Shown one piece after another: positions 47,237 to 57,466 of a DNA stretch of 64,000 nt. A program made the position numbers and the translations under genes. Below the pieces are notes generated by a model. That model saw only the letters and a program-made list of their open reading frames with translations, searched no databases and was not told the origin of the DNA. Position 1 is the first letter of the stretch; each line of letters begins with the position of its first letter. The stretch covers positions 20,980 through 84,979 of the forward strand of contig JAFGCO010000044.1 in NCBI GenBank assembly GCA_016932575.1. Direction: 5' to 3'. Source of the stretch: a bacterium. Its GTDB lineage: Bacteria > Zhuqueibacterota > QNDG01 > JAFGCO01.

Positions 47237-50200
47237 TTATTTCAGAAAGATCATTCGCCGTATTTTTTGCCACTCATCTGTCTCAATCCGATAAAAATAC
47301 AGGCCCGATGCCATATTGGTTCCGTGCCATTGAATTTGATAAGTACCGGGTGTTTGCAGTCTGTCTGTCAATGTGGCCACAATCTCTCCGCGAATATTGA
47401 GAACCGTTAATCGGACATGCGTTTTACGCGGGATGCCGTAGCAGATTGTGGTTTCCGGATTAAACGGATTGGGATAATTCGGTGCCAGGAAGAAGGCTTC
47501 CGGAACCCCGGCTGTCTTTTGTTCGACAGCTGTGACAAGAATGCCGATCGTCAGGGTGTCTTTTGCGGATGCCTGTTTCGGGTCTTTAACCGTAAATTCA
47601 ATATGGAAATCACTCATCATTCCTGTAGCTTCTATGGTGACCTTATGGGTGCCGGGATCAATGAACACGATTACATTCTGTGAATCGATTAATGAATAAC
47701 TCCATGTGAGTTCATTATCCTCGTTATCCGGATCTATCACAAAATCATCCAGGGCGAGAGTCCAGCGGACTGTATCCGGATCTTGAAACTGCGGATCCGG
47801 AAATGAGAGATTGAACACCGGTGGATCGTTGATCTGTTCAATACACACTGTCACGGTGAGTGAATCTGTCAGTGGGGCGTCCGGATGATTATCAGAAATA
47901 ACCACGCGGAATGAGGTATTCTGACAATTGGCAGGTACTTTCCCCCGGATAATCCGGCCCATAGGTTTCATCCAGTCCGGATAAGATAAAAATTGCACGG
48001 AAATATTCGGTCCGTCAATGTCTGTTGCCGTTACTGAGTATGAACAGACCTGATGCTCGGTAGCCTGGATTGTATCCGGTGAAGTAATCTTTGGCGGATC
48101 ATTGACATCAAGAATAGAAATATGGACCTGTTGTGTGTCGAATAACGCAGACGCCTCAGCGATGACTGTGAAAAGTGTATCTTTTTGTCCATTGGCAGGA
48201 GTGCCGCTTACGACGGTTTGATTCAGGGTCAGCCAGGAGGGAAGATTCAAAATGGCAATTGAAACCGGATCTCCCTCTTCATCCGTGGCCGTGGCTGTAT
48301 AAGTAAACAATTGGTCCTCAGTTGCAGTTACTGAATCAGCAGATGTGATTTGAGGCGGATCGTTCACCGCCGATACTGAAATTGTGACATTCTTTTGATC
48401 AGTTTTTCCGTTGGCTGTGGCGGTGACTTTAAAGCTGAATGTGGTGACATCATTGGCGGGTGTCCCTTCAATGACTGCACCGGAGACGGTCATCCAGTCC
48501 GGATAATTGGAGTAAGTGAAATGAATCGGATCATTCTCTGGGTCCGTGGCTGCAGCTGTATACCGAAAGAGAATATCTTCGGTTGCATTTCCTGCAGAGG
48601 CGGATGTTATGTGGGGCGGATCATCCACGGAGGTGACAGACACGTGAACGATCAACTGATCCGTTTTCCCATTGGCTGTAGCGGTGACTGTAAAATTGAA
48701 TGCGGTGACACCTTCGACTGGCGTTCCCTGAATCGTGCTTCCGGATACTGTCATCCAATCCGGATATTGTGAAAATGTCAGTATGATCGGATCATTTTCT
48801 GCATCTGTTGCTGAGGCGATATATGAAAATAAAACATCTTCGACAGCATTGACAGCCTCTTCAGAAGTAATTTGAGGCGCATCATCGACAGCCTGAACCG
48901 CCACATTCACGGTTTGCTGATCTGATTTGCCGTTCGCAGTGGCTGTTACCGTAAATGAGAAGGCTGTGACCCCTTCGGGGGGGGCACCCTGAATCACGGC
49001 ACCCGAGGCGCTCATCCAGTCCGGATATCCGGAAAATGAATAAGTAATCGGATCATTTTCCGGATCTGTGGCTGCTGCCGTATAAGAATAATTGATGTCC
49101 TCGGTCGCATTGCCTGTATCATCGGATGTGATTTGAGGCGGATCATCAACTCCGGCAATGGAAATGGTGACTTCCAATTCATCCGATTTTCCATTGGCTG
49201 TGGCAATGGCTGTAAAGTTGACTGATGTGACGCCTTCCGGAGGTGCTCCCTGGATCGTGGCGCCAGAGACACTCATCCAGCCTGGGTATCCGGAAAAAGA
49301 ATAGGTGATCGGATCGTTTTCCGGATCCGTAGCAGTAATGGTATAGATAAAGTTTTGTTCTTCTGTTGCGTCTGCGGCTGCAGGCGATGTAATATTGGGC
49401 GGATCATCCACCGCAGTGACAGTGAGATTCACTTGCTGCGATACTTCAAAAATACCATCGCTTACCTTCACGGTGAAGGATGTGCTTGTGATCCCTTCTG
49501 TGGGTGTGCCGCTGATGGAAGCTTCATCTGCATTCAGCCATCCTGGATAATTTTCAAATGAAAATGTCAGCAGATCGTTTTCTGCATCTGTGGCTGTGGC
49601 TGTGTATATAAAGAAAATATCTTCGGTAGCCTGAGCATTTTTTGCTGAAGTGATATCAGGAGGCGTCACCTGAGTGCTAAAATTTCGGGGTCCTTTCTGC
49701 CTCGAATTTCCGGCTTTGTCATAAGCGATGACTTTCCAGGTATGGTTACCGTTTGATAATGTCGCAGACAGGGTGTGTTCGGTCTGTTGTGCGGTTAAAT
49801 CATCGGCTACTTTTTGATCATCCACAAAAAGTTCGAAATGGTCGAATCCGGATGTGGCGTCTGTTGTGGTTTGCCATGAAAATGTCGGTTTGTTATGAAA
49901 AACCGTTTGAGAAGGGGTGGGTGAAATTAAATTGAAGCCGGCCGGCGGTTGCGTATCTACGGTGAAGTGCCATTTCGATGTCCAGGTCGAGTTGCCCACT
50001 TCATCGACGGCGATGACCTGCCATGAATGTTCTCCCTCAGATAGAGCCGAAACCGGTGTTGTCGATGTGGTGGATAAGCCATCCCTGTTCAATGCTTCAT
50101 CGATATATAACTTGTATTCCGCAATATCAGTGATCGCATCCGTGGCACTCTGCCAGGTGAATGTCGGCAGATTTGTATTCACAAAGGCGTTATTCATCGG

Positions 50201-52792
50201 AGATAAAATATTAAAAGCTTCCGGCGAGGTAATATCAATGCCAATGGTGAAGGTGGCACTGGAGGCTCTGCTGTTTCCCAGAACATCTTTAGCGACAATG
50301 TACCACGTATGTGTGCCTTCGGGAAGGGACTGAGCCTGGGTAAGGGAAAGCTGTGTGATATCCGGTGAAATATCGTCGATCCAGGGGGAGCTGTCTCCGT
50401 CAATATGGAGTTCATATTCGGCTAAACCGCATCCGCCATCCTGTGATGCCTGCCAGGAAAATGTGGGCGTATCGGTCTGGTGCCATGAATTGTTTGACGG
50501 GCCTACCAGAGAGAAGGCCTGTGGAATTACATTATCAATTTTGATTGTCCAGGTCTGGGTTGATGACCGTTCATTGAAAGCCGAGTCCACAGCGACAATG
50601 TACCAGGTATGGCTGCCTACAGCCAGTGTCACAGTATTGATGGATGTATTGTCAGGCGGAATATTGTCTGCAATGGGGCCGGCTCCGCCATCTACAAAGA
50701 GTTTGTAATGATGGATGCCGGTAATGTCATCTGTCGCTGCTTCCCAAGTGAATTCAGGATTGATATTTTTAGTCCAGCTGTTGTTGGCCGGTGCGGCCAG
50801 ATTAAACGGATTGGGAGGTGTGTTGTCTTCCGCAGCTGTGATGCTCCACGTCGCTGATTGACGTGCCTGTCCCGCCATGTCAACTGCACGAACAAACCAG
50901 TTATGCTGACCGTCGGTCAGTTTTTCCTGGCTGGTCAGTGTGTAGCTGTTTGCAATCAGATTATTTTTTACGGTTTGACCGTCAATCACCAGTTCATAGT
51001 GATCCAGACCGGAAAGATTATCGCTGGTGGCCTGCCATTGAAATGTCGGCTGTAAATCAACAACCGAATCGTCACCCGGAGATGTCAGATTAAAGGCATT
51101 CGGCGGTTCTGAATCAATGGTAAAAATGCTGCTGGTATATTTTGACAATTTTACATTTTTACTGTTATAGGCCACAATTCTTATCTGAACTGCGGAAGAA
51201 TTGACATTGCCGGGTGTCCATGACTGACTTAAAGCTGCAGGAGAAACATTCTGTGCCGCAGTTATCGGAAAACCGTCTCCCGGCGTTGCGGAAACCACAA
51301 TAGAAAAGTGATGGAAAACAATCTGGCTGGTATGAAATGTCCACTCAATGGTCTGTGACTGGGTGCCGGCCCAAAGGTCCCCTCCGGTCGGTGCCTCGAT
51401 TGTCAGATTGTCATTGACCAGTTGTGCGTATACATCCGATGCTGAAGAACGATTGTCCTGCCATAGAGTCATGGCTCCGCCGGATCCGTCCGATACCATT
51501 TTATGCCAGTATTGTTGGCCAGAGGCACTGCATATCGAAAGGCCATTGGTATTCCAGAGCCGGTTTCCGTTTGTATTCATATGTTGAGCATAAATATCAA
51601 AATCTCCGCTCCTGTTATCCATCCACGTAATAATGCAGCCTCCGGCATCGTCTGACAATATTTCAGGATATCCTTTCCAGCTTTGAGAAGAAATGACCGG
51701 AATGCCATCGGCTGCCCAGACAGGGGCTCCGCCAACGGCCATACGCTGTACGTAGATATCATTGCCGGAACGGGCATCCTGCCAGGTGATAATGACTCCA
51801 TTGTCCGCACCCCTGCATATTTTCGGATTGGTCTGATCACCGGATGCATCGCTTATCACCGTTCCGTTTACAGTGCTCCATCTTGGATCTGCATTCATGT
51901 TAAATAAATGGGCATAAATATCGTATTGATCGTTTCGTTTGTCGGCCCATGCAATACCTATCTTGTTTCCGGTATAGATGATATCCGGATTTTTTTGAGA
52001 GCTGTTTGCCGTACATACGGGGATTCCCTCATAATTGCCATCGTAATACCATTGACGTGTTCCAGAGGCATTAAGACATTGCATATAAATATCTGTATCT
52101 GTTGTCCCCTGATTCCGATAATCGGTCCAGACGACAACGATGCCGCCGCTTCCATCGATGACAGCGGCAGATTGTGACTGAAGTGCAGCAGCGTTGGTTA
52201 CAGCCACTCCGACAGCAGCCCACATTTTATTCCCCTGGTTGTCCAGTCGTTGTGCATAAATATCTGTTCCCATGGAAGCATAATTACGATCATCCTCCCA
52301 AGCCAAAATAATGCCTCCATTGTTGTCGGGAACAATTTTTACTGAACGTTGCGCAGCAGAGGTGTTTGTCACATAGACACCATTCACTGTCCATAACGGA
52401 TTTCCACTGGAATTCAATCGTTGCGCTTTGATTCGGCCGGAGCCTTCATCTGTCCATGCGATGTAAAATCCACCGTTGCCATCAGGTGCAACTGATGGAT
52501 TTTTTTGATTCAATCCACCGATATCCACCGGTTTTCCAGCAACCCCCCAACGGGGAGTTCCGCTGCCATCCAGCCATTGCGCATATATGTTAATATCCGG
52601 AGACAGGTCGTTTTCATAGGCGAGAAATGTCCCTCCCTGACCATCAGAAACTGCACTGACATTGATGAGTGAGGCATTACTGCTGCTTGATTTTATACCA
52701 TCGGCTGTCCATTGAATTTGAGCATATAATCCACAGGTGAGTGATATCATGATAACGAACAACCCGGCTTTTTTATAAACATTCAATTTCAT
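47237..52792 (-). CDS. Giant multidomain secreted protein with T9SS C-terminal sorting domain
   Basis: 1851 aa with a signal peptide (1-25). Residues ~30-470 hold eight repeats built around DIYAQ and GNPLW-like segments with GGxxxxW-D-R, an apparent beta-propeller. After a linker, five Ig-like repeats (~565-1040) share PTFSWQAT-type and GxHTWYI-type strands. Then seven ~87-residue He_PIG/cadherin-like repeats (~1045-1660) share PPxITS, ATEDxxxxYTATATD, NDPI, YPDWM and GTPxxGVT, plus a divergent eighth. The C-terminal ~80 residues (NYPNPFNPETTICYGIP to ASGLYFYRI) are the type A sorting domain removed on secretion through T9SS. Probably a cell-surface adhesin or matrix protein. Confidence 0.93.
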   Translation of the reverse strand: MKLNVYKKAGLFVIMISLTCGLYAQIQWTADGIKSSSSNASLINVSAVSDGQGGTFLAYENDLSPDINIYAQWLDGSGTPRWGVAGKPVDIGGLNQKNPSVAPDGNGGFYIAWTDEGSGRIKAQRLNSSGNPLWTVNGVYVTNTSAAQRSVKIVPDNNGGIILAWEDDRNYASMGTDIYAQRLDNQGNKMWAAVGVAVTNAAALQSQSAAVIDGSGGIVVVWTDYRNQGTTDTDIYMQCLNASGTRQWYYDGNYEGIPVCTANSSQKNPDIIYTGNKIGIAWADKRNDQYDIYAHLFNMNADPRWSTVNGTVISDASGDQTNPKICRGADNGVIITWQDARSGNDIYVQRMAVGGAPVWAADGIPVISSQSWKGYPEILSDDAGGCIITWMDNRSGDFDIYAQHMNTNGNRLWNTNGLSICSASGQQYWHKMVSDGSGGAMTLWQDNRSSASDVYAQLVNDNLTIEAPTGGDLWAGTQSQTIEWTFHTSQIVFHHFSIVVSATPGDGFPITAAQNVSPAALSQSWTPGNVNSSAVQIRIVAYNSKNVKLSKYTSSIFTIDSEPPNAFNLTSPGDDSVVDLQPTFQWQATSDNLSGLDHYELVIDGQTVKNNLIANSYTLTSQEKLTDGQHNWFVRAVDMAGQARQSATWSITAAEDNTPPNPFNLAAPANNSWTKNINPEFTWEAATDDITGIHHYKLFVDGGAGPIADNIPPDNTSINTVTLAVGSHTWYIVAVDSAFNERSSTQTWTIKIDNVIPQAFSLVGPSNNSWHQTDTPTFSWQASQDGGCGLAEYELHIDGDSSPWIDDISPDITQLSLTQAQSLPEGTHTWYIVAKDVLGNSRASSATFTIGIDITSPEAFNILSPMNNAFVNTNLPTFTWQSATDAITDIAEYKLYIDEALNRDGLSTTSTTPVSALSEGEHSWQVIAVDEVGNSTWTSKWHFTVDTQPPAGFNLISPTPSQTVFHNKPTFSWQTTTDATSGFDHFELFVDDQKVADDLTAQQTEHTLSATLSNGNHTWKVIAYDKAGNSRQKGPRNFSTQVTPPDITSAKNAQATEDIFFIYTATATDAENDLLTFSFENYPGWLNADEASISGTPTEGITSTSFTVKVSDGIFEVSQQVNLTVTAVDDPPNITSPAAADATEEQNFIYTITATDPENDPITYSFSGYPGWMSVSGATIQGAPPEGVTSVNFTAIATANGKSDELEVTISIAGVDDPPQITSDDTGNATEDINYSYTAAATDPENDPITYSFSGYPDWMSASGAVIQGAPPEGVTAFSFTVTATANGKSDQQTVNVAVQAVDDAPQITSEEAVNAVEDVLFSYIASATDAENDPIILTFSQYPDWMTVSGSTIQGTPVEGVTAFNFTVTATANGKTDQLIVHVSVTSVDDPPHITSASAGNATEDILFRYTAAATDPENDPIHFTYSNYPDWMTVSGAVIEGTPANDVTTFSFKVTATANGKTDQKNVTISVSAVNDPPQITSADSVTATEDQLFTYTATATDEEGDPVSIAILNLPSWLTLNQTVVSGTPANGQKDTLFTVIAEASALFDTQQVHISILDVNDPPKITSPDTIQATEHQVCSYSVTATDIDGPNISVQFLSYPDWMKPMGRIIRGKVPANCQNTSFRVVISDNHPDAPLTDSLTVTVCIEQINDPPVFNLSFPDPQFQDPDTVRWTLALDDFVIDPDNEDNELTWSYSLIDSQNVIVFIDPGTHKVTIEATGMMSDFHIEFTVKDPKQASAKDTLTIGILVTAVEQKTAGVPEAFFLAPNYPNPFNPETTICYGIPRKTHVRLTVLNIRGEIVATLTDRLQTPGTYQIQWHGTNMASGLYFYRIETDEWQKIRRMIFLK
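48330..49640. repeat. Tandem 261-bp coding repeats in the giant secreted protein
   Basis: About five consecutive units of 87 codons encode near-identical He_PIG domains (ATANGKSDQ / ATANGKTDQ recurs). The DNA similarity between units is high enough to allow recombination and copy-number change. Confidence 0.75.
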
Positions 52793-53178
52793 GGGTGATT
52801 TCCTATGTTAGGATCGACGTTATGGTCAAATTTTATTAAATGATTAAGCAAATTTTATACCATGTATAAAATATGACATTTTAGACATACATTTTGCATT
52901 GATTTAAAGAAAATGATGCAAACTGTAAACGACTATAAAAGGAAATTATTGGTACCTGTTGAGGCGTGGTAGACTGTGGATGATTTGAAATCGAATTGCA
53001 TCAAAGATCTATTGTGCCTGGTTTTTATAAGCGAGAATATCAATTCCAGTTAAATAGAATTTTCAGACATTGATTTGTAAAGACACACTTACAATGAAAA
53101 ATTCGAATTTTTATCACCCCAGGTTGTATAAATTAAAAGCGTTTGCTTCTCGGTGAAAAAATTAGTAATTTGTGGCCT
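52793..53178. promoter_or_regulatory. Divergent promoter region of the giant protein and porX
   Basis: 386 bp without a gene. A perfect inverted repeat TTTTATAC/GTATAAAA with 3-bp gap (52853-52871) lies ~60 bp from the giant gene's ATG and could be an operator or overlap its -10. I could not assign promoters with confidence. Confidence 0.4.
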
Positions 53179-54741
53179 ATGAAAATAACCAAAGGTAAAA
53201 TTTTATGGGTGGATGATGAAATTGATCATCTGAAACCGCATATTCTTTTTCTCGAAGAACGCGGTTATTCGGTGACGCCGGTAACCAATGCTGAAGACGC
53301 GATCAGTTTGATTCAAAACGATCAATATGATTTGGTTTTAATGGATGAAATGATGCCAGGTATGGACGGATTGGAAGCGCTGCCTGTGATTAAATCCATG
53401 CGTCCGTCTTTACCGATGATTATGGTGACAAAGAGTGAAGAAGAAAATTTAATGGAAGAAGCCATTGGCGTTCAGATTGAAGATTATTTAACAAAACCGG
53501 TCAATCCCAGTCAAATTTTTTCTACGTGCAAACGGATTTTGGAACGACAGCGGATCTCTCAGGAAAAAGTTGCTCGCGAGTATACATCGGAATTTGGTGA
53601 GATATCAGCAATTTTGAACCAGAATATGACTCCGGAAATGTGGATTGATATCCATATTAAATTATCCGAGCGGGATCTGGATTTGGATGCCCATCCCGAT
53701 TTGGGATTGCGGCAGACTTTACATGATCAAAAAAGAGAATGCAATCAGGGCTTTGGAAAATATATACGCAATCAATATATCGGATGGCTGGCCAGCGATT
53801 CCAGGCCAACCCTGTCTGTAGATTTAATTCCGAAATTTGTTCTTCCGTCACTTAAGCAGGATAAACACGTTCTCTTTATTATTATTGACAATTTAAGGCT
53901 GGATCAGTGGCTGATTTTGGAGCCGATACTTTATGACTGGTTTATGATCCGCCGGGATTATTATTTTTCTATTTTACCAACGGCCACGCCATATAGCCGT
54001 AATGCGATTTTTTCAGGTTTGTTTCCGGCAGAAATCGAAGCTCAATATCCCGATCTCTGGAAACAGGGCGAAGATGATGAATACAGCAGGAATCGTTATG
54101 AGCATCCTTTGCTTCTGGATCATCTCGAGCGGTTAGGGATTATGTTGAAACCCGAGCCTAAATATGTAAAAATGGTCGATGCGAGCGATACGCGGGGAGT
54201 CATGAAGAATATTGACGCGTACTTGTCCTCACCGCTTTCAGCCATGGTTTTTAATTTTGTGGATATTATGGCGCATAGACGAAGTGATTCTCAAATTTTA
54301 CGTGAAATTGTTCCAGACGAATCAGCTTTTCGATCATTGACACGCACCTGGTTTGAGCATTCCGCACTGTTTCAGATATTAAAGGCATCTGCACGGGCTG
54401 GTGTCAAAGTCGTACTTACTTCGGATCATGGATCCATACGCTGTATGCGGGGATCTACTGTTCACGCAGACAAGGAAACCAGCACCAATGTGCGTTATAA
54501 ATACGGACGGGCCATTCGGGGCGAGCAAAAACACTGTATTGAGGTTAAAGATCCCGGCAAATTCAAATTGCCTGCAAGAGGAATTAATACCAATTATCTG
54601 ATAGCTCTGGAAGATTACTATTTTGTCTACCCAACGAATTACCATAAGTATTTATCTTTATATCGCGACAGTTTTCAACATGGCGGCGTATCGCTTGAAG
54701 AGATGATTTTAACCGCCGTAACACTTGATCCGAAATCCTGA
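53179..54741 (+). CDS. porX: PorX-like response regulator with PglZ domain
   Basis: 520 aa from ATG 53179; the open frame extends to a TTG at 53143. A receiver domain (1-125) with phospho-acceptor in DLVLMDEMMPGMDG and conserved lysine in DYLTKPV is followed by a helical linker and a PglZ (alkaline-phosphatase-like) domain with metal ligands in LFIIIDNLRLDQW (~230-242) and VVLTSDHGSIR (~410-420). This is the architecture of PorX, which controls T9SS genes and secretion together with PorY and an ECF sigma, and has been reported as a zinc phosphodiesterase. Its divergent neighbour is a T9SS cargo. tsaE follows after 4 bp. Confidence 0.92.
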   Translation: MKITKGKILWVDDEIDHLKPHILFLEERGYSVTPVTNAEDAISLIQNDQYDLVLMDEMMPGMDGLEALPVIKSMRPSLPMIMVTKSEEENLMEEAIGVQIEDYLTKPVNPSQIFSTCKRILERQRISQEKVAREYTSEFGEISAILNQNMTPEMWIDIHIKLSERDLDLDAHPDLGLRQTLHDQKRECNQGFGKYIRNQYIGWLASDSRPTLSVDLIPKFVLPSLKQDKHVLFIIIDNLRLDQWLILEPILYDWFMIRRDYYFSILPTATPYSRNAIFSGLFPAEIEAQYPDLWKQGEDDEYSRNRYEHPLLLDHLERLGIMLKPEPKYVKMVDASDTRGVMKNIDAYLSSPLSAMVFNFVDIMAHRRSDSQILREIVPDESAFRSLTRTWFEHSALFQILKASARAGVKVVLTSDHGSIRCMRGSTVHADKETSTNVRYKYGRAIRGEQKHCIEVKDPGKFKLPARGINTNYLIALEDYYFVYPTNYHKYLSLYRDSFQHGGVSLEEMILTAVTLDPKS

Positions 54742-54745
54742 ATCC

Positions 54746-55222
54746 ATGACGAAATTAAAGACCATTGAGATTGTCACAGCAGGTTGGGAGGCAACGTTCA
54801 GGACGGGACAAAGCATAGCCAATTTTTTATATCCGGGAGATGTCCTTGCGCTTTTCGGAGATTTGGGAAGCGGTAAAACGGTTTTTACCAAGGGCGTTTG
54901 CAAGGGACTTGGTGTAACCGATGTGGTCACCAGTCCCACGTTTACACTGGTCCAGGAGTATTCAGGCCGGATGCCGGTATATCATTTTGATTTTTATCGT
55001 TTGACTGCTTTGCATGATATCGAAATGCTTGATCTGGATTATTATTTTAATGCGGGTGGAATATCAATCATTGAATGGGCGGAACGCGGAGAACAATTGC
55101 TGCCTTTTTCGATATTCAGAATTGAACTGGATTGTTATTCTGAAAACACAGGCGATTTTGAAAAGCGCAGGCTGAGAATCACAGCCCCGTCGGACCGTAT
55201 CCTTGATCAGGTCTCTTCATGA
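54746..55222 (+). CDS. tsaE: tRNA threonylcarbamoyladenosine biosynthesis ATPase TsaE
   Basis: 158 aa from ATG 54746; an in-frame ATG at 54725 lies inside porX. P-loop LFGDLGSGKTVFTKG (~36-50), followed by VTSPTFTLVQEY and VYHFDFYRL, then ISIIEWAERGEQLLP, all typical. TsaE drives turnover of the TsaB-TsaD complex that makes t6A37 in ANN-reading tRNAs. The stop overlaps tsaB. Confidence 0.95.
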   Translation: MTKLKTIEIVTAGWEATFRTGQSIANFLYPGDVLALFGDLGSGKTVFTKGVCKGLGVTDVVTSPTFTLVQEYSGRMPVYHFDFYRLTALHDIEMLDLDYYFNAGGISIIEWAERGEQLLPFSIFRIELDCYSENTGDFEKRRLRITAPSDRILDQVSS

Positions 55223-55887
55223 ATGTTCTGGGAATCGATACAGCGACGCCGGTTTGCAGTGTGGGACTGGCAGGTGATAACGGTTTGATCGCGGAACACC
55301 GCTTGGCAAGAAAACACAGCCATGCAGAAATGCTGTCGGATATGGTGGATTGGGTCTGTACTTCTGCAAATATTTCTCTTAAAACATTGGACGGCATCGC
55401 TGTATCCAATGGCCCCGGTTCGTTTACAGGGCTGCGCATCGGATTGGGATTTGCGAAAGGGCTCGCCTTTGGTGCGGATGTGGACTTAATTGCTGTTTCT
55501 TCATTGGAGGCCATGGTATGGTCTATTCCACCGGTTTGCACAAGCGCCTGTGTGCTGCTGACGGCACGAAAAGGTGAAGCTTACCGCGGATTATTTCACT
55601 GGCGGAAAAATCGGTGGGTCGCCATACAGGCAGCAGACACTGTCAATGAAGATTGTATTTTTCAGGGATTTGGTGACGATCAAATTTTATTTGTCGGCAG
55701 CGGAACCAGGCAGTTTCAAAGGAAGCTTGAATGTGATCATCGTGCTGTTCTTTTAAAAACAGAATTTTATGCCTCCAGTGGATTTTCAGTGGCGGCTCTT
55801 GGGCGTGAGAAAATGAATGCCGGCGAACACACCAGCCTGGATGAAGTGGTACCGCAGTACATTAAGCGGTTTCAGGGTGTGGAATAA
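55219..55887 (+). CDS. tsaB: t6A biosynthesis protein TsaB
   Basis: 222 aa, 4-bp overlap with tsaE. ASKHA fold: VLGIDTATPVCSVGLAG (2-18), then HSHAEMLSDMVDW and VSNGPGSFTGLRIGLGFAKGLAFG (~62-85, read in parts), the standard TsaB pattern. It scaffolds TsaD and TsaE; it is not itself catalytic. tsaD is not in the window. rimI follows 105 bp later, completing a common three-gene order. Confidence 0.95.
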   Translation: MNVLGIDTATPVCSVGLAGDNGLIAEHRLARKHSHAEMLSDMVDWVCTSANISLKTLDGIAVSNGPGSFTGLRIGLGFAKGLAFGADVDLIAVSSLEAMVWSIPPVCTSACVLLTARKGEAYRGLFHWRKNRWVAIQAADTVNEDCIFQGFGDDQILFVGSGTRQFQRKLECDHRAVLLKTEFYASSGFSVAALGREKMNAGEHTSLDEVVPQYIKRFQGVE

Positions 55888-55992
55888 AACGCAACTTATA
55901 AAAAATGAATCTGACCGTGATTTATGAAAATCATTTATTGTGATGATTCAGAGAGGCAGTAAAGTTGAACACTGTTTTTGCTTTAATAAAAA

Positions 55993-56466
55993 ATGGTGAT
56001 CATGCATCAGCATATTGATGATTCGAGCTGGAGTGTCCGACCCATGGCGGAGGATGATCTGGATGAAGTGATGGCGATTGAGATAAACAGTTTCAAATCA
56101 CCATGGAGTCGGGTAAGTTTTTTAAATGATCTGCGCCGCTCTGATGCGATAAGCCTTGTGGGTGATTGTGATCATCATGTGATCGCTTATCTGGTGGCAT
56201 GGCAGGTGAAAGATGAGGTTCATATCGGCAACCTCGCAGTGCATTCGGATTGGCGGCGAAGGGGGCTGGCTCAGGATATGATCCGTCAATTATTCATTCA
56301 CCGCTCTTATTTGCGGTGGGCCTGGCTGGAAGTCCGAAAATCCAATAAAACCGCCAGGCGGCTGTACAGTAAACTGGGGTTTAAGGAAATCAGTGTTCGC
56401 AAGAATTATTACGAGGCGGAACATGAAGATGCGATTGTGATGGCTAAGGATTTGCTGCAAGATTAA
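55993..56466 (+). CDS. rimI: Ribosomal-protein-alanine N-acetyltransferase RimI
   Basis: 157 aa (ATG 55993; ATG 56002 possible). GNAT fold: WSVRPMAEDDLDEVMAIE, FKSPWSRVSFLNDLR, VHIGNLAVHSDWRRRGLAQ carrying the acetyl-CoA loop RRRGLA, and EVRKSNKTARRLYSKLGF. It likely acetylates the N-terminal alanine of ribosomal protein S18 or related proteins. Its place behind tsaB supports RimI over other GNATs. Confidence 0.92.
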   Translation: MVIMHQHIDDSSWSVRPMAEDDLDEVMAIEINSFKSPWSRVSFLNDLRRSDAISLVGDCDHHVIAYLVAWQVKDEVHIGNLAVHSDWRRRGLAQDMIRQLFIHRSYLRWAWLEVRKSNKTARRLYSKLGFKEISVRKNYYEAEHEDAIVMAKDLLQD

Positions 56467-56626
56467 AAATATGAAAACAGTCAATGATGATCCGCACTGT
56501 TTTCAATGCGATACAGCAAAATTTTTTTTAATGCATTACATGGTGACATTTTTTTAATTTTGATGAGGTTTTTTATTTTGAAAATTATCATTATAACTTG
56601 TTTTATCCAACCAGTGCGAGGTATAT

Positions 56627-57466
56627 ATGGCCTGGTTTAAACGGAAAAAACCGGGGCTCATGGCCCAAAAAAAGAAAGAAATGCCTGACGGATTATGGCT
56701 GAAATGTGAACGCTGCAATGAAATTATCTATCGAAAACAACTGCAGGAAAATGCATACGTATGCAATCATTGTGATTTTCATTTTCGCATTACAAGCCGT
56801 GATTATATGGATCTTCTTCTGGATAAGGGCAGTTTCAGAGAAACCGAAACAGATTTGGAACCCGAAGATTTTTTGAATTTTAAAGATAGCAAACGTTACG
56901 AAGATCGACTCAAGGCGGCTCAGAAGAAAACAGGACTCAAGGATGCGATTCGAACCGGTTCCGCAAATATCAAGGGTGTTCCAGTCATGTTTGGGGTGAT
57001 GGATTTTCGTTTTATTGGTGGCAGTATGGGATCCGTGGTAGGTGAAAAAGTCGCCCGTGTGGTGGATCAGGCCAGAGGCCGCAAGATCCCTCTGATCCTG
57101 GTGTGCGCTTCTGGCGGGGCAAGAATGATGGAATCGATTATTTCGCTGATGCAGATGGCGAAAACTTCGGCAAAATTATCGCGTTTTTCAGATGATGGCG
57201 GACTGTACATTTCAATTCTGACCAACCCGACTACAGCAGGTGTTGTGGCCAGTTATGCCATGCTGGGAGATATTCATCTGGCCGAACCCGGTGCCCTGAT
57301 CGGATTCGCGGGACCCCGCGTGATCAAACAAACCATAGGCCAGGATTTACCGGAAGGTTTTCAGCGGTCTCAATTCCAACTGGAACACGGATTCGTAGAT
57401 GCAATCGTACATCGAAAAGAGATGCGTGATACACTTGAAAAAATATTAACGTTTTTTATAGGATGA
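56627..57466 (+). CDS. accD: Acetyl-CoA carboxylase carboxyltransferase subunit beta
   Basis: 279 aa. An N-terminal zinc ribbon (CERCNEIIYRKQLQ with CNHC, residues ~26-48) is followed by the crotonase-like carboxyltransferase core: GVMDFRFIGGSMGSVVGEK, CASGGARMMESIISLMQM, ISILTNPTTAGVVASYAMLGD and GFAGPRVIKQTIGQDLPEGF. It works with AccA to carboxylate acetyl-CoA for fatty acid synthesis. accA is not seen here. surE overlaps by 4 bp. Confidence 0.96.
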   Translation: MAWFKRKKPGLMAQKKKEMPDGLWLKCERCNEIIYRKQLQENAYVCNHCDFHFRITSRDYMDLLLDKGSFRETETDLEPEDFLNFKDSKRYEDRLKAAQKKTGLKDAIRTGSANIKGVPVMFGVMDFRFIGGSMGSVVGEKVARVVDQARGRKIPLILVCASGGARMMESIISLMQMAKTSAKLSRFSDDGGLYISILTNPTTAGVVASYAMLGDIHLAEPGALIGFAGPRVIKQTIGQDLPEGFQRSQFQLEHGFVDAIVHRKEMRDTLEKILTFFIG

